A DNA stretch of 42,953 bases from an uncultured Cytophagales bacterium. GTDB taxonomy: Bacteria; Bacteroidota; Bacteroidia; Cytophagales; Thermonemataceae. The position numbers were made by a program, and so were the translations under genes. A model generated the notes under the pieces. That model worked only from the letters and a program-made list of their open reading frames with translations. It did not search any database and was not told the origin of the DNA. Location: NCBI GenBank assembly GCA_937911505.1, contig CALEMF010000123.1, positions 1 through 42,953 on the forward strand, written 5' to 3'. Below are positions 33,853 through 42,373 of this stretch, in pieces; positions within the stretch are counted from its first letter, which is position 1; every line of letters begins with the position of its first letter.

Positions 33853-35193
33853 ATGAGCGGTGCTGACTTTGATTTTTTTTCAGAGATAACTAAGGAGAAC
33901 ATTTATGAGCTTCTATACCCAAAAAAAGAAGTTGGTTTGGCTATTGTGTGGCTTTATCAGAGAAGTTCTAGGGGAGATTTTCCTGATAGTACTTTTAAAG
34001 AAGCTGATATCCATGAAGCTTTAGATAGCGTTAGATTTCGTCCAAAACATCAACCTCAAAGAAATTCTATAGAGTATTATAATAAAATAATCGCAGATTT
34101 ACAGGAATACTTTATCAGATACGATGATGAAAAGCAGGTGTATAGATTTAAGGAGTACGCTAATGAATTTTGTACACGTACTTTAGCTACCTTAAAAGCA
34201 AATTTTGACCCTACTCAAATAGAAAAGATATGTAAAAAACTCACTAAAGAGTTAATAGAGGCTGAAACTAAAGAGAAGATTAAAGACTGGTTGTCAATTA
34301 CGTTTGACGAATTCAAGCCTGTCCTTAGACAACAGATTGACTTCATTGAGCGACAAATTGATAATTCGGTTTTAAAACTGCGTCAAAAAATTAATGATAA
34401 CAAACAGGCTAAGATTGTACAAAATTTAAAAGAAATCGATGACCGCTTTGATGATATAAGAAGCCAAAATAAGGAGTTAAGGGCTGCCTTTAGAGAGTTT
34501 AGTATTATTAAGAAGTATCTTCAAGAACGATCAATGTCTATAGATGATGAAGAAATTGGAGACTTGATTTATTCGACTCTTCAATTCTTCCAAGAGATGA
34601 AAAGGCTGCTATCAAGCGTAGATAATCAACTAGATCGGATCCAACCTAAAATAAAGCAGCTATTTTCCAATCTTAACAAGCCCCTTTTCAATACAAATAT
34701 TGAGCGGTTTCTAAGGTTTCTACTCGATAATAGTCAAATCAAAACAGAGAAAAGTAAAAAGCTATTAGAGTTTCCTTTTGGAATTTCTAAGGTTGAAATA
34801 TTACGCCAACTAATAAAATTTTCGATAGTTGAAAGAAGAAAAGACTTATTCCCAGCAAAATCCCTTAAAAAAATACGTTACTCAGAAAATCAGGCCTCAA
34901 AACAAAAAGCCCAGCAAAACGCTCGAAATAGATTTATCCGACAAGACATTATTAACGGATATTTGAACCGTATTCACATAGATCTGAAAAAAAAATCAGA
35001 GGTTAAATTTTCTGATTATTTCTTTGAGGCACTCTATAAGAATGATTTACATCTTGCTGTCGAACTAGCCTACAGAGTAATTAGAGATAAGAAAATATAC
35101 GACTGGAGATTAGACTTATCCACTCAAAATGATTATTCAAAACAAAGTAAAAACGTGGCAATAAGAAAAATGATAATTCGGAGAGCAAAATGA
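33853..35193 (+). CDS. jetA: Wadjet JetA, kleisin-like (MksF-like) subunit
   Basis: 446 residues, acidic/basic and nearly all helical. There is an N-terminal winged-helix-like part (ENIYELLYPKKEVGLAIVWL, EADIHEALDSVRFRPKHQPQ), a central coiled region (IDNSVLKLRQKINDNKQAKI) and a C-terminal helical part. It follows the JetA/MukF-like kleisin pattern and stands first in a four-gene operon whose other genes are clear Wadjet members. JetA bridges the JetC heads. The stop overlaps the jetB start by 4 bp (ATGA). Identification rests on gene order and size, since kleisins diverge quickly. It is more AT-rich than the surrounding genome. Confidence 0.82.
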   Translation: MSGADFDFFSEITKENIYELLYPKKEVGLAIVWLYQRSSRGDFPDSTFKEADIHEALDSVRFRPKHQPQRNSIEYYNKIIADLQEYFIRYDDEKQVYRFKEYANEFCTRTLATLKANFDPTQIEKICKKLTKELIEAETKEKIKDWLSITFDEFKPVLRQQIDFIERQIDNSVLKLRQKINDNKQAKIVQNLKEIDDRFDDIRSQNKELRAAFREFSIIKKYLQERSMSIDDEEIGDLIYSTLQFFQEMKRLLSSVDNQLDRIQPKIKQLFSNLNKPLFNTNIERFLRFLLDNSQIKTEKSKKLLEFPFGISKVEILRQLIKFSIVERRKDLFPAKSLKKIRYSENQASKQKAQQNARNRFIRQDIINGYLNRIHIDLKKKSEVKFSDYFFEALYKNDLHLAVELAYRVIRDKKIYDWRLDLSTQNDYSKQSKNVAIRKMIIRRAK

Positions 35194-35822
35194 ATAGTAT
35201 AGCTTTTTTCAAACATCCTGATGCTCGTATTCTGTTCGCTAAGATTGATTATGCGCTAAAGGATGGCGTTCATATTCAAAACAGACCTCACCAAGCACAC
35301 CTATTTCGTTTTATCGAGAAAAATGAAGAGAGCTTGAAGGCTTTCTACGAAGAGTTTTACGGTGTATACCTAACACGTGAAGGCGAAACAGTTGAGAAAT
35401 ACTATTACATAGCGTTTGATCATAATTCTCGCGGGAATATCCCCTTAGAGCATCGTTATTTTTTTCCTAACGAATATGTAATCGTAGCCTTTATGGTCTA
35501 CAAAATTATTTATATTGATGGATACGTAGATTTATCTTCCGTCTCCAAGCTACAAAAGATAATCAGGCACGACTATGAGGATCTCAAACCTGATCTATAC
35601 AGAACCTTAGCTAAAGCTAAGAAAGACAAGACCACAAAAGTTCACGATGAAAATATTGATAAGATAGTATCAGATGCACTTAAGGAATTTGCCAAGATTG
35701 GCTGGATAATATTAGATAATGATACGTTCGACCCGCTGCCTGCTTTCACAAGAATTACTAAAATGTACTCAGAATACATCAATAATTTGGAAGACTGGCT
35801 CGGTAAAGATGAAATTTCATGA
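35190..35822 (+). CDS. jetB: Wadjet JetB, MukE-like subunit
   Basis: 210 residues with a double winged-helix look typical of KITE/MukE-type proteins (DUF4194 style): QAHLFRFIEKNEESLKAFYE, ETVEKYYYIAFDHN, EYVIVAFMVYKIIYIDGYVD, and the late FAKIGWIILDNDTFDPLPAF. JetB dimers bind the kleisin JetA in the condensin-like complex. It overlaps jetA by 4 bp and jetC by 4 bp (35819-35822), implying balanced, coupled translation. No catalytic residues are expected. Confidence 0.85.
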   Translation: MNSIAFFKHPDARILFAKIDYALKDGVHIQNRPHQAHLFRFIEKNEESLKAFYEEFYGVYLTREGETVEKYYYIAFDHNSRGNIPLEHRYFFPNEYVIVAFMVYKIIYIDGYVDLSSVSKLQKIIRHDYEDLKPDLYRTLAKAKKDKTTKVHDENIDKIVSDALKEFAKIGWIILDNDTFDPLPAFTRITKMYSEYINNLEDWLGKDEIS

Positions 35823-38800
35823 AAGCATTTCCACGCATACATAGTCTATCTACGTTAGGGCTTATTCATCATCAAGAGTTTGATTACCAATTCCACCCTT
35901 TGAGAACTGATTTCATAGGTGATAGTGGTACAGGAAAAAGTATGATTGGTGATTTATTACAACTCATCTTCGTAGGTTCTGCTGCCTTTGAGTCTGCTAC
36001 CGTCGGTACAGATGATCGCACGCTATCAGGAATGGTGCTAGAACAAGGACAAGGAACAAATTTTGCCTATGCCTTTATGAACATTACCACCGAATTAGAC
36101 GAATACATCACTATTGGAGCTTATATTGAGACCACAGGGCGAAATACTCATTCATTTATCATTCAAAATGGTTATGATTCAGATAAGCTTATACCCCTCA
36201 ATCAGCCACTTTACTGCCAAGATTTCATTAAAGATGATGAAATACTTCCCATTGATCAGCTTGAAGAATACTTAGAAGAGAAAGGTCATACCTGCCATTC
36301 GTGGCAAAGATCAAAACCTTACCTAGAAATCTTGTTCAAAAACCAGCTTCTGGCACTAGATCTCACTTCAAATGATAAGGCACTAAAGGACTTTGCTCAA
36401 ATCGTTCAGTCTTTCTCTAGAGGAAAGACCCTAGATACTAAGCAAAGTTCTAGCTTAAAAAACTTCTTGTTTGATGATACCGAAGCTAAGAAAATTATGA
36501 AAAGCTTTAGGGAAGTCGTAAAGGAATTTGAATCTGAAATAGGAGACTATGGGCGTAATCTTGATGAAATTCAACGAGTTAAAGAAAAACAAGAAGCTTA
36601 TTTAGAACTATATAATAGAAAGAGTAACCTTGAAAAGCAGCTTCACGAATGGCTTATAAAGAGCTGTGCCTACTACGATCAGCAGGTGAAAGAATTACAT
36701 CAAAAACTAACAGATACTTCTAACCAATTTATTGAAACAACTCATTTTCTGCGTGAGGTCAATAGTTGGGCAGTTAACCAGCTATTGGCAATTAACTATA
36801 AAAGTGAACAACTGAATCTGAATAAGGAGAAAACACGTATAGCATTATCGAAGGCTGAAGAAGATAGTGCTACACTGAATAATGCCAAAAAAATAATAGA
36901 TGAACTAAAATGTGAACCCTATGAAATAAGAGATCTTCACAAGCGTAATAAAGAGACTTTACTTAGGGTTGAAGCGATAAACCTTGTAGAGTCTACTCTG
37001 CGTAATGAGAACTTGATAGCGTTCTTCGAAGGAGAAGAATGGCCAGATCTGTACTCAACATTCAACACCCATGTCAACAATACAGTAGAAAAAATAGAAG
37101 ATGAACTAGGAAAAAAAGAGACTTTAAAGCATTATTCGGATATCAATGATGAGAACTCTTTGGCCAACTGGGCACTGAATTTGGGTCGTCCATTATCTTA
37201 CGAGGAAGAAAGTGTATTGGTCCATTTCAATGATCTTACACAGTCTAAGCCTAATGATCGCTCCAAGTACCTTCCGAACCCTGAAGAATTAATTTTAGCA
37301 CTTAAAATTGTTGAAAAAGAAGAAGAGGGCTTTTGGCTCAACCTCAATGGTATTAGAGAATTTATTTATTATACAAAAAACAGAGTTTTTAAAGAGTCAA
37401 ACAAAAGCGTAATCATTTCCTACTTTGAAGCTTACTCTGGACAGCTTGTAGACGATATTAAGCAATTAACTCTTAGATCTCACAAACTAAAGTCTCTGAC
37501 ATCAGTCTTTTCAGCATTTGAAAATCCAAAACAGTCTTATGAATTCTACTACCATAGAGCTAAAATTGAGAAGTCTTTCAGTCACGAGCTATTGAATTTT
37601 AACAACGAAACGCTAGAAAAGTATTTATCCTGCCTGTCGAGAGAGAAAGAAATAAAAGAAACTTATGTCAACGCCAAAGAAGATGATAAACTTGCCCTTG
37701 AGGCGTTGGTGTCTTTTAAGAACCAGACTAATGAATTAGAAAAAATAAAAGAAATTTCTGATTGGACGTCTCCATTCTCAGAACAAGTTCAAACCCTTTT
37801 AGAGAAGTTTGAAAGTTCTTCTTCAAATACCTTTACTTACCCATTTCAGAACAAAAAGCTCCAAGACCTTATAGAGGAAATCACTAAAAGAAAAGGAGCG
37901 ATTAAGCACCTTGACCCTGTTCTATTAAACAAAGAGTACGAAGAGTCAATTCGTAATAAGGATAGTACAATTGAAAAATATAAGAGTCAGTTCAAGACAA
38001 CACCTGATATTATCCCGCATAAAAATGTAAAGCTTGATGAACCAAGAACGGAAAAAGAAAAGTACATAATAGTCGAGAAGGGTTATCAGGAACAATTCCG
38101 ATTAATAATTAATCAATACTTACAAACTGACTCCTATAAGTTTGAAACCGAACCAGATTTTCTAGAGCTCGGTAAGAACTTGCTCCCAGAGGCACTTAGA
38201 AATGAACAAATAACTGAAAGGAATATAATCGAAAAGATCAACCATTATCTTAGAAAGATTAATGAAAAAAATCGAGAACTGAGTACGAGAAAGATGTTAC
38301 GTATTAGAGATATTCTTGAAGACGTAGCTAATGAAGTCAGTAATCAAGATAATGTAGCCAGGAGAATTGATAATTTTTTTAAAAGTGGCGGAAAGCAAAT
38401 AACAGGTGGTTATAGAGTAAGGCTTACAAGGAAGCCATCGCAACAATTTCCTCTAGAATGGATCAGCAACTTTGAGCAAAGAATAAATAGCGAGACCAAT
38501 CTTTTTGATACTGGTGATAGGCTAAAAGAAGACTTATCTCTTCAAGTGAGTTTAGAAGAAATGATGAAGGAGGCATTTGTTCAATGTGGAGGGTTGAGAA
38601 GTACAGACGCTTCAATACAGGATCTACTTAACCCCTGCTCCTACTTTGATTTGTCATTTTCTATGGAGTCTGATGCTGGGAGAACTAATATAGGGAGTAC
38701 TGGCCAAACTTATGCCGCCATCGCTATGCTGTGTATCGCTAGGCTTTCAATTATCGATACAGAAGAAGGCAAAAAACAAAAACCAGGTATACGTTTCATG

Positions 38801-39046
38801 CCAATTGACGAGGCCGAAGGTCTTGGCTCCAATTACGATCTTTTATACAATATTGCAAAAACATATGATTATCAAATAATTTCTATGTCTGTTGGCTCTG
38901 TAGGAAAATTTGAGGAAGGTGATCAATACATATACATATTACATGAAAACACCGATCAAGATGAACCTATCAACTTCAAGCCTTTTGCAATATTTAACCA
39001 TGTAGATTTGGAAAACCTGAAAAATGAGTACCAATCATATATATAA
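35819..39046 (+). CDS. jetC: Wadjet JetC, SMC-like ATPase
   Basis: 1075 residues. Walker A GDSGTGKS (34-41) follows MKAFPRIHSLSTLGL and a TDFI strand. Two long coiled-coil arms surround a hinge region in the middle. The ABC-type signature occurs as NIGSTGQTYAAIAML (about 950-970) and Walker B as FMPIDEAEG (catalytic Asp997/Glu998). In Wadjet, JetABC is a loop-extruding condensin that detects small circular DNA and delivers it to the JetD nuclease. Its 3' end overlaps the jetD start by 23 bp. Length and motif order match JetC/MksB. Confidence 0.93.
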   Translation: MKAFPRIHSLSTLGLIHHQEFDYQFHPLRTDFIGDSGTGKSMIGDLLQLIFVGSAAFESATVGTDDRTLSGMVLEQGQGTNFAYAFMNITTELDEYITIGAYIETTGRNTHSFIIQNGYDSDKLIPLNQPLYCQDFIKDDEILPIDQLEEYLEEKGHTCHSWQRSKPYLEILFKNQLLALDLTSNDKALKDFAQIVQSFSRGKTLDTKQSSSLKNFLFDDTEAKKIMKSFREVVKEFESEIGDYGRNLDEIQRVKEKQEAYLELYNRKSNLEKQLHEWLIKSCAYYDQQVKELHQKLTDTSNQFIETTHFLREVNSWAVNQLLAINYKSEQLNLNKEKTRIALSKAEEDSATLNNAKKIIDELKCEPYEIRDLHKRNKETLLRVEAINLVESTLRNENLIAFFEGEEWPDLYSTFNTHVNNTVEKIEDELGKKETLKHYSDINDENSLANWALNLGRPLSYEEESVLVHFNDLTQSKPNDRSKYLPNPEELILALKIVEKEEEGFWLNLNGIREFIYYTKNRVFKESNKSVIISYFEAYSGQLVDDIKQLTLRSHKLKSLTSVFSAFENPKQSYEFYYHRAKIEKSFSHELLNFNNETLEKYLSCLSREKEIKETYVNAKEDDKLALEALVSFKNQTNELEKIKEISDWTSPFSEQVQTLLEKFESSSSNTFTYPFQNKKLQDLIEEITKRKGAIKHLDPVLLNKEYEESIRNKDSTIEKYKSQFKTTPDIIPHKNVKLDEPRTEKEKYIIVEKGYQEQFRLIINQYLQTDSYKFETEPDFLELGKNLLPEALRNEQITERNIIEKINHYLRKINEKNRELSTRKMLRIRDILEDVANEVSNQDNVARRIDNFFKSGGKQITGGYRVRLTRKPSQQFPLEWISNFEQRINSETNLFDTGDRLKEDLSLQVSLEEMMKEAFVQCGGLRSTDASIQDLLNPCSYFDLSFSMESDAGRTNIGSTGQTYAAIAMLCIARLSIIDTEEGKKQKPGIRFMPIDEAEGLGSNYDLLYNIAKTYDYQIISMSVGSVGKFEEGDQYIYILHENTDQDEPINFKPFAIFNHVDLENLKNEYQSYI

Positions 39047-39992
39047 AAGAAATTTGAGCTGGAGGCATCTCAAGGCACTCCACCAATTGTATACAGAAGG
39101 ATTCACGAGAAGTAAAATCAAAGATAATGCATATATCAGGCATTTATTTTCAAAGAAAAAACTTATAAAACACAAAAGTGGTAACACCAATATCCTAGAA
39201 GCCCAACCTAACTTCAAATCATTTTACGAAAAAAACTTTAAAGAGAACTACGAAATATACATTAAATTATTTAGCGACTATCAAATCGATTCAGACGCTA
39301 GGAGAAACTACCTCGAAGAAGACCTTTTGACGCTTCTCTTTATTGCTAATAACAAGCATAACTTAAAACAACAGCTAAGTACTGTACGTACATTTTCTGC
39401 TACTGTATTTGACGGAAAAGGCTCGAAGTATCTTGAGAATAACTTGAGCCTAAAAAAAGCAGTTTGTAAAATACTAAGTATTGATGACTTCCCTGAAAAC
39501 GACCCGAAGAATCTTCTATGGAGATTTGTTATAGATTGCACTAACCCTATTCTTATTGTTCTATGTGAAAATTTAGCATTTTTAAAAATTCCTAAGAAAG
39601 CAAAAGAAAAGAATGTAGAGCTTTGGTATGTAGGAGGTAATAATGTTAAAATCGTTGATGATATTGACAAATCAAAACTTTGCTTACCTATTTATTATTC
39701 TTGTGACTGGGATTATCACGGGCTAAGTATATATAGTTCAATAAAGGAAAAAATGAAAAAGAAGGGAGCTACTATTAAATTACTTCTTCCACCTTCCAAC
39801 AGTCAGATGCTACCAGTCGATTCACCTAACCACAATAGTCAATGGAATAGCTCAAAAAGCCTATCTGGACTTAAACCGAGTGATTTTACTAGTAAAGAAA
39901 TCGAGCTTATAAACAAACTTATTCAGAAAAACCAATGGATAGAAGAGGAATCTAATGATCTTATGGAGGTTTTATCGTTTAATAATGTGTAA
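39024..39992 (+). CDS. jetD: Wadjet JetD, Toprim-type nuclease
   Basis: 322 residues; N-terminal arm (about 1-150), then a DUF2220-type Toprim domain. Toprim residues are visible: Glu182 in VLCENLAFL and the Asp228-x-Asp230 pair in YSCDWDYHGLSIY, with VELWYVGGNNVKIV between them. The upstream FDGKGSKYLE corresponds to the Ser-Lys motif of other JetDs. JetD cleaves circular DNA held by JetABC. It starts inside the end of jetC. It is on the short side of the family; the N-terminal arm is shorter and its fold does not seem truncated. All active-site acids look present, so the system should be functional. Confidence 0.9.
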   Translation: MSTNHIYKRNLSWRHLKALHQLYTEGFTRSKIKDNAYIRHLFSKKKLIKHKSGNTNILEAQPNFKSFYEKNFKENYEIYIKLFSDYQIDSDARRNYLEEDLLTLLFIANNKHNLKQQLSTVRTFSATVFDGKGSKYLENNLSLKKAVCKILSIDDFPENDPKNLLWRFVIDCTNPILIVLCENLAFLKIPKKAKEKNVELWYVGGNNVKIVDDIDKSKLCLPIYYSCDWDYHGLSIYSSIKEKMKKKGATIKLLLPPSNSQMLPVDSPNHNSQWNSSKSLSGLKPSDFTSKEIELINKLIQKNQWIEEESNDLMEVLSFNNV

Positions 39993-40341
39993 TCATTAAG
40001 ATTTGATATATAATAATTAGGACTTAATCTGACAAATTTATTAAGTTTTAGTTATTCAAATTTTGTAAATCTGAATCAGTCCAATAAGGTCTATTATTCA
40101 TTCTTAAATTCCTTTATGACTTACCATAAACGATTCAAGGTACACTGTCCTGAACTGTTGAAGTCTTCTAAAGCTAATAACGGGCACTAGAACGCGTATT
40201 CCCTACTAAAGACGCTGTAACATTCAGAAGAGTGCATTCTAATAAAGCAGCTTTTACCCATTTTTCTGCACAACACAACCGAATAAGATTGCTTAAGATA
40301 AACCTCTGTTTTAGCAATTTACAAACCCCTATTAAAAAGAT
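39993..40341. other. AT-rich gene-free stretch after jetD
   Basis: There is no coding signal on either strand that I trust. It begins with a possible AT-only terminator stem for the Wadjet operon (ACTTAAT at 40022-40028 with ATTAAGT at 40040-40046, then TTTTAGTT). Minus-strand frames contain protein-like snatches broken by stops (e.g. AEKWVKAALLECT near 40250), suggesting an older decayed gene. Confidence 0.45.
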
Positions 40342-40590
40342 TTAAATCCTTTTCTTCCAGTTCAGGTTATCTGTAAGTGCTTTAAAACTAAATAAGCGAT
40401 CTTTGATAAGCAATAGTAGCCTATCTTTGTAGGTAAAAATAGACTTTAACTCGTTACTCTACCCAATGCCTGCTTTCTTTTTCTTGAATTCTCAAAGTAA
40501 TTTACCTTCTTCTAAACCAGAAAGTAGGTAGTGCTCTTTGTCTAAGGTTTCATAGCTGCGAATCACGTTTACCTCAACTATTCGTAAGAA
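40342..40590 (-). pseudogene. Decayed gene with two internal stops
   Basis: One continuous minus-strand frame reads VEVNVIRSYETLDKEHYLLS, GLEEGKLL, stop (TGA), EFKKKKAGIG, stop (TAG), SNELKSIFTYKDRLLLLIKD, RLFSFKALTDNLNWKKRI and a final TAA at 40342-40344. Composition and strand/helix alternation are protein-like on both sides of both stops, so this looks like the 3' part of a gene with point lesions. The W-x-x-I ... K-D-x-L-L-L-x-I pattern weakly recalls YcxB-type domains, unproven. It marks the right edge of the Wadjet island. Confidence 0.55.
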
Positions 40591-40710
40591 AGAAAACTAG
40601 TTATGCTCAAGATACCCACACTTTCGAAAAGAATCCCAATATTGTCCTATCAACACAAGATTATGAAAGCTTCAGAGAGGCAGAAATAAGACCTTTATAA
40701 AAGTTTTGTA

Positions 40711-40741
40711 GGGGTACTTTTTTAAACTTAGTAAATACCCC
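40711..40741 (+). promoter_or_regulatory. Hairpin upstream of the isochorismatase-like gene
   Basis: GGGGTA (40711-40716) pairs with TACCCC (40736-40741), with further A/T pairing inside. It lies 36 bp before the ATG at 40778. It could be a terminator of leftover transcription from the island or a 5'-leader structure. Function is not clear. Confidence 0.35.
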
Positions 40742-40777
40742 ATTTCATATAATCCCAACTTTTAATCTTCTTAACCC

Positions 40778-41527
40778 ATGAAAAAGTTAAAAATCAGTCT
40801 CTTATTTTTGATGTTTGCCTCTATCGCTACAGCGCAATGGAAGCAAAGCAGTTCTAATCCTAACAACGACCCAGCCAACGCTGCTAAACAACTCTTAAAC
40901 CCTGGTAATCATGTGCTTGTCCTCATTGACCACGAAAGTCAAATGGCCTTTGCCGTAGAGTCGCAACCCATTGAGGAACTGCGTAATAACACAGGAATGA
41001 TTGCCAATCTATCCAAGATCTACGAAATTCCTACCGTAGTGACTACCGTGGCGGAAAAAGCCTTTAGTGGTCCTGTATTTCCAGAAGTAAAAGAGTTTTT
41101 TCCAGATGCTAGTAAGTACATTGATCGTACTACGATGAATTGCTGGGAAGATAAACGCGTAGTAGCAGCAGTTACTAAATTTGACAAGAAAAAAGTAGTG
41201 ATGGCAGGGCTATGGACAGAAGTATGTACCCTTACTGCCGCGCTATCAGCTCAAGAGGATGGTTACGAGGTTTATGTAATTACAGACGCTTCTGGAGGCA
41301 TCTCTAAAGAAGCACACGATATGGCGATCGCTCGTATGATGATGGCTGGCATCAAACCAATCACTTCCTTACAATATGCCCTAGAAGTACACCGTGATTG
41401 GGCAAGAGCAGAAACCTACGTAGCCATGAATAAACTAGCCATGCGTTGGGGCGGCGCCTACGGACTAGGCATACACTACAAGAAAACACTTGATGAGTGG
41501 GAAGCAGAGCAAGCAGAAAAACCGTAA
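40778..41527 (+). CDS. Secreted isochorismatase-family hydrolase (YcaC-like)
   Basis: 249 residues with an N-terminal signal peptide (MKKLKISLLFLMFASIATAQ). The cysteine-hydrolase core follows: Asp in HVLVLIDHESQMAF, a basic/acidic pair further on, cis-peptide-like turn and the nucleophile Cys in KVVMAGLWTEVCTLTAALSA. The pattern is that of YcaC-like members rather than nicotinamidase. Members hydrolyse C-N or ether bonds of small molecules; the substrate is not predictable. The signal sequence is unusual for this family and implies a periplasmic role. The C-terminal extension (about 200-249) keeps the YcaC style MAMRWGGAYG-type motif (LAMRWGGAYGLG). Downstream lies a DoxX gene. Confidence 0.9.
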   Translation: MKKLKISLLFLMFASIATAQWKQSSSNPNNDPANAAKQLLNPGNHVLVLIDHESQMAFAVESQPIEELRNNTGMIANLSKIYEIPTVVTTVAEKAFSGPVFPEVKEFFPDASKYIDRTTMNCWEDKRVVAAVTKFDKKKVVMAGLWTEVCTLTAALSAQEDGYEVYVITDASGGISKEAHDMAIARMMMAGIKPITSLQYALEVHRDWARAETYVAMNKLAMRWGGAYGLGIHYKKTLDEWEAEQAEKP

Positions 41528-41577
41528 TCTACCCTTCTCTGTAATTATACCTGCTTCATCATTAGTCAAGTTTTACG

Positions 41578-42057
41578 ATGGTTATCACTACTAAACAATC
41601 CTTCAACCAGCTTATGAAATCGTCCATAAAGGCTTTGTTTTCAACCGACATTCTATCAAAGCGAGCACACATCACTTTTCTTGTGTACCGTATTCTACTG
41701 GCATTTGCCATCATAAGAGTACACGGCTACAAGAAGTTGGTACACTTTGAAGCAGAAGTCTTACATATTCCAGACCCTTTCGGTTTTGGAGGACAAGCTG
41801 CCGTAGTGATGGCCATCTTATCCAATGTCGTTTGCGCTGTATTGGTAGCGCTTGGCTTGCTTACGAGGCTTGCTGCTTTAGGCGCTTTGATCGTTCCGCT
41901 TACAGGCTTACTTATTGTACATCTCAACGACCCTTGGATTCAGAAAGATGCACCTTTGATGTACTCTTTGGCTTTTTCGTTGATTTTATTCATTGGTCCA
42001 GGGAAGTATTCACTAGACCGCCTTATCTACCAACGTGTTTTAGGAACATCCACCTAA
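41578..42057 (+). CDS. DoxX-family membrane protein
   Basis: 159 residues with four membrane helices (about 30-50, 70-95, 98-115, 125-145). Family features include RILLAFAIIRVHGYKKL near the first helix and VMAILSNVVCAVLVALGLLT, LAALGALIVPLTGLLIVHLN. DoxX-like proteins are small quinone/redox-related membrane proteins, often near oxidoreductases. The start at ATG 41578 is the first in frame; a shorter start at 41611 (MKSSIKALF) is possible. It lies 50 bp after the secreted hydrolase and may be co-transcribed. Confidence 0.85.
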   Translation: MVITTKQSFNQLMKSSIKALFSTDILSKRAHITFLVYRILLAFAIIRVHGYKKLVHFEAEVLHIPDPFGFGGQAAVVMAILSNVVCAVLVALGLLTRLAALGALIVPLTGLLIVHLNDPWIQKDAPLMYSLAFSLILFIGPGKYSLDRLIYQRVLGTST

Positions 42058-42201
42058 GACAAGTCTGCCCTCACCTGCGCCTTTACTAGTCAGCCTAAGG
42101 ACTGTTTCCTATGCTTCAGCCCGCTAGATTTATAAGCACTAACAGCCGCTATGAGGTGCTATGGGGGCAGATGTTTGGTAAGTATTTCAAAAATAGTAGC
42201 A

Positions 42202-42373
42202 ATGCCAGGACACAAAGAAATAGAAGAACTTTTATCAGAAATTCTGGAGGACCGCCAATCTCACCTTGGGTGCGGGAAGTCAGCAGAGACATATTCGTGG
42301 AATTTACGATGAAACCAACGCCGAAGCAACTGACCAATTGATTAAAGACATTAGACAACTACTAAAGGAATGA
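42202..42373 (+). pseudogene. Small helical protein gene with one frameshift
   Basis: From ATG 42202 the frame gives MPGHKEIEELLSEILEDRQS and HLG. A one-base shift within CACCTTGGGTGC (about 42265-42275) is needed to continue as AGSQQRHIRGIYDETN and ATDQLIKDIRQLLKE to the TGA at 42371-42373. The length of 172 bases is one more than a 57-codon gene, as expected for a single inserted base. Its stop overlaps the start of the next gene (ATGA), so it was the coupled first gene of that unit. The family is not recognised. A sequencing or assembly error is equally possible. Confidence 0.5.

Noticed and set aside
33853..39992. Chromosomal MukBEF-type condensin
   Set aside because: A Toprim nuclease (JetD) as fourth gene and lower-GC composition fit Wadjet rather than a housekeeping condensin.
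42111..42341. 76-codon forward frame
   Set aside because: Overlaps the small coupled gene in another frame and has no protein-like pattern.
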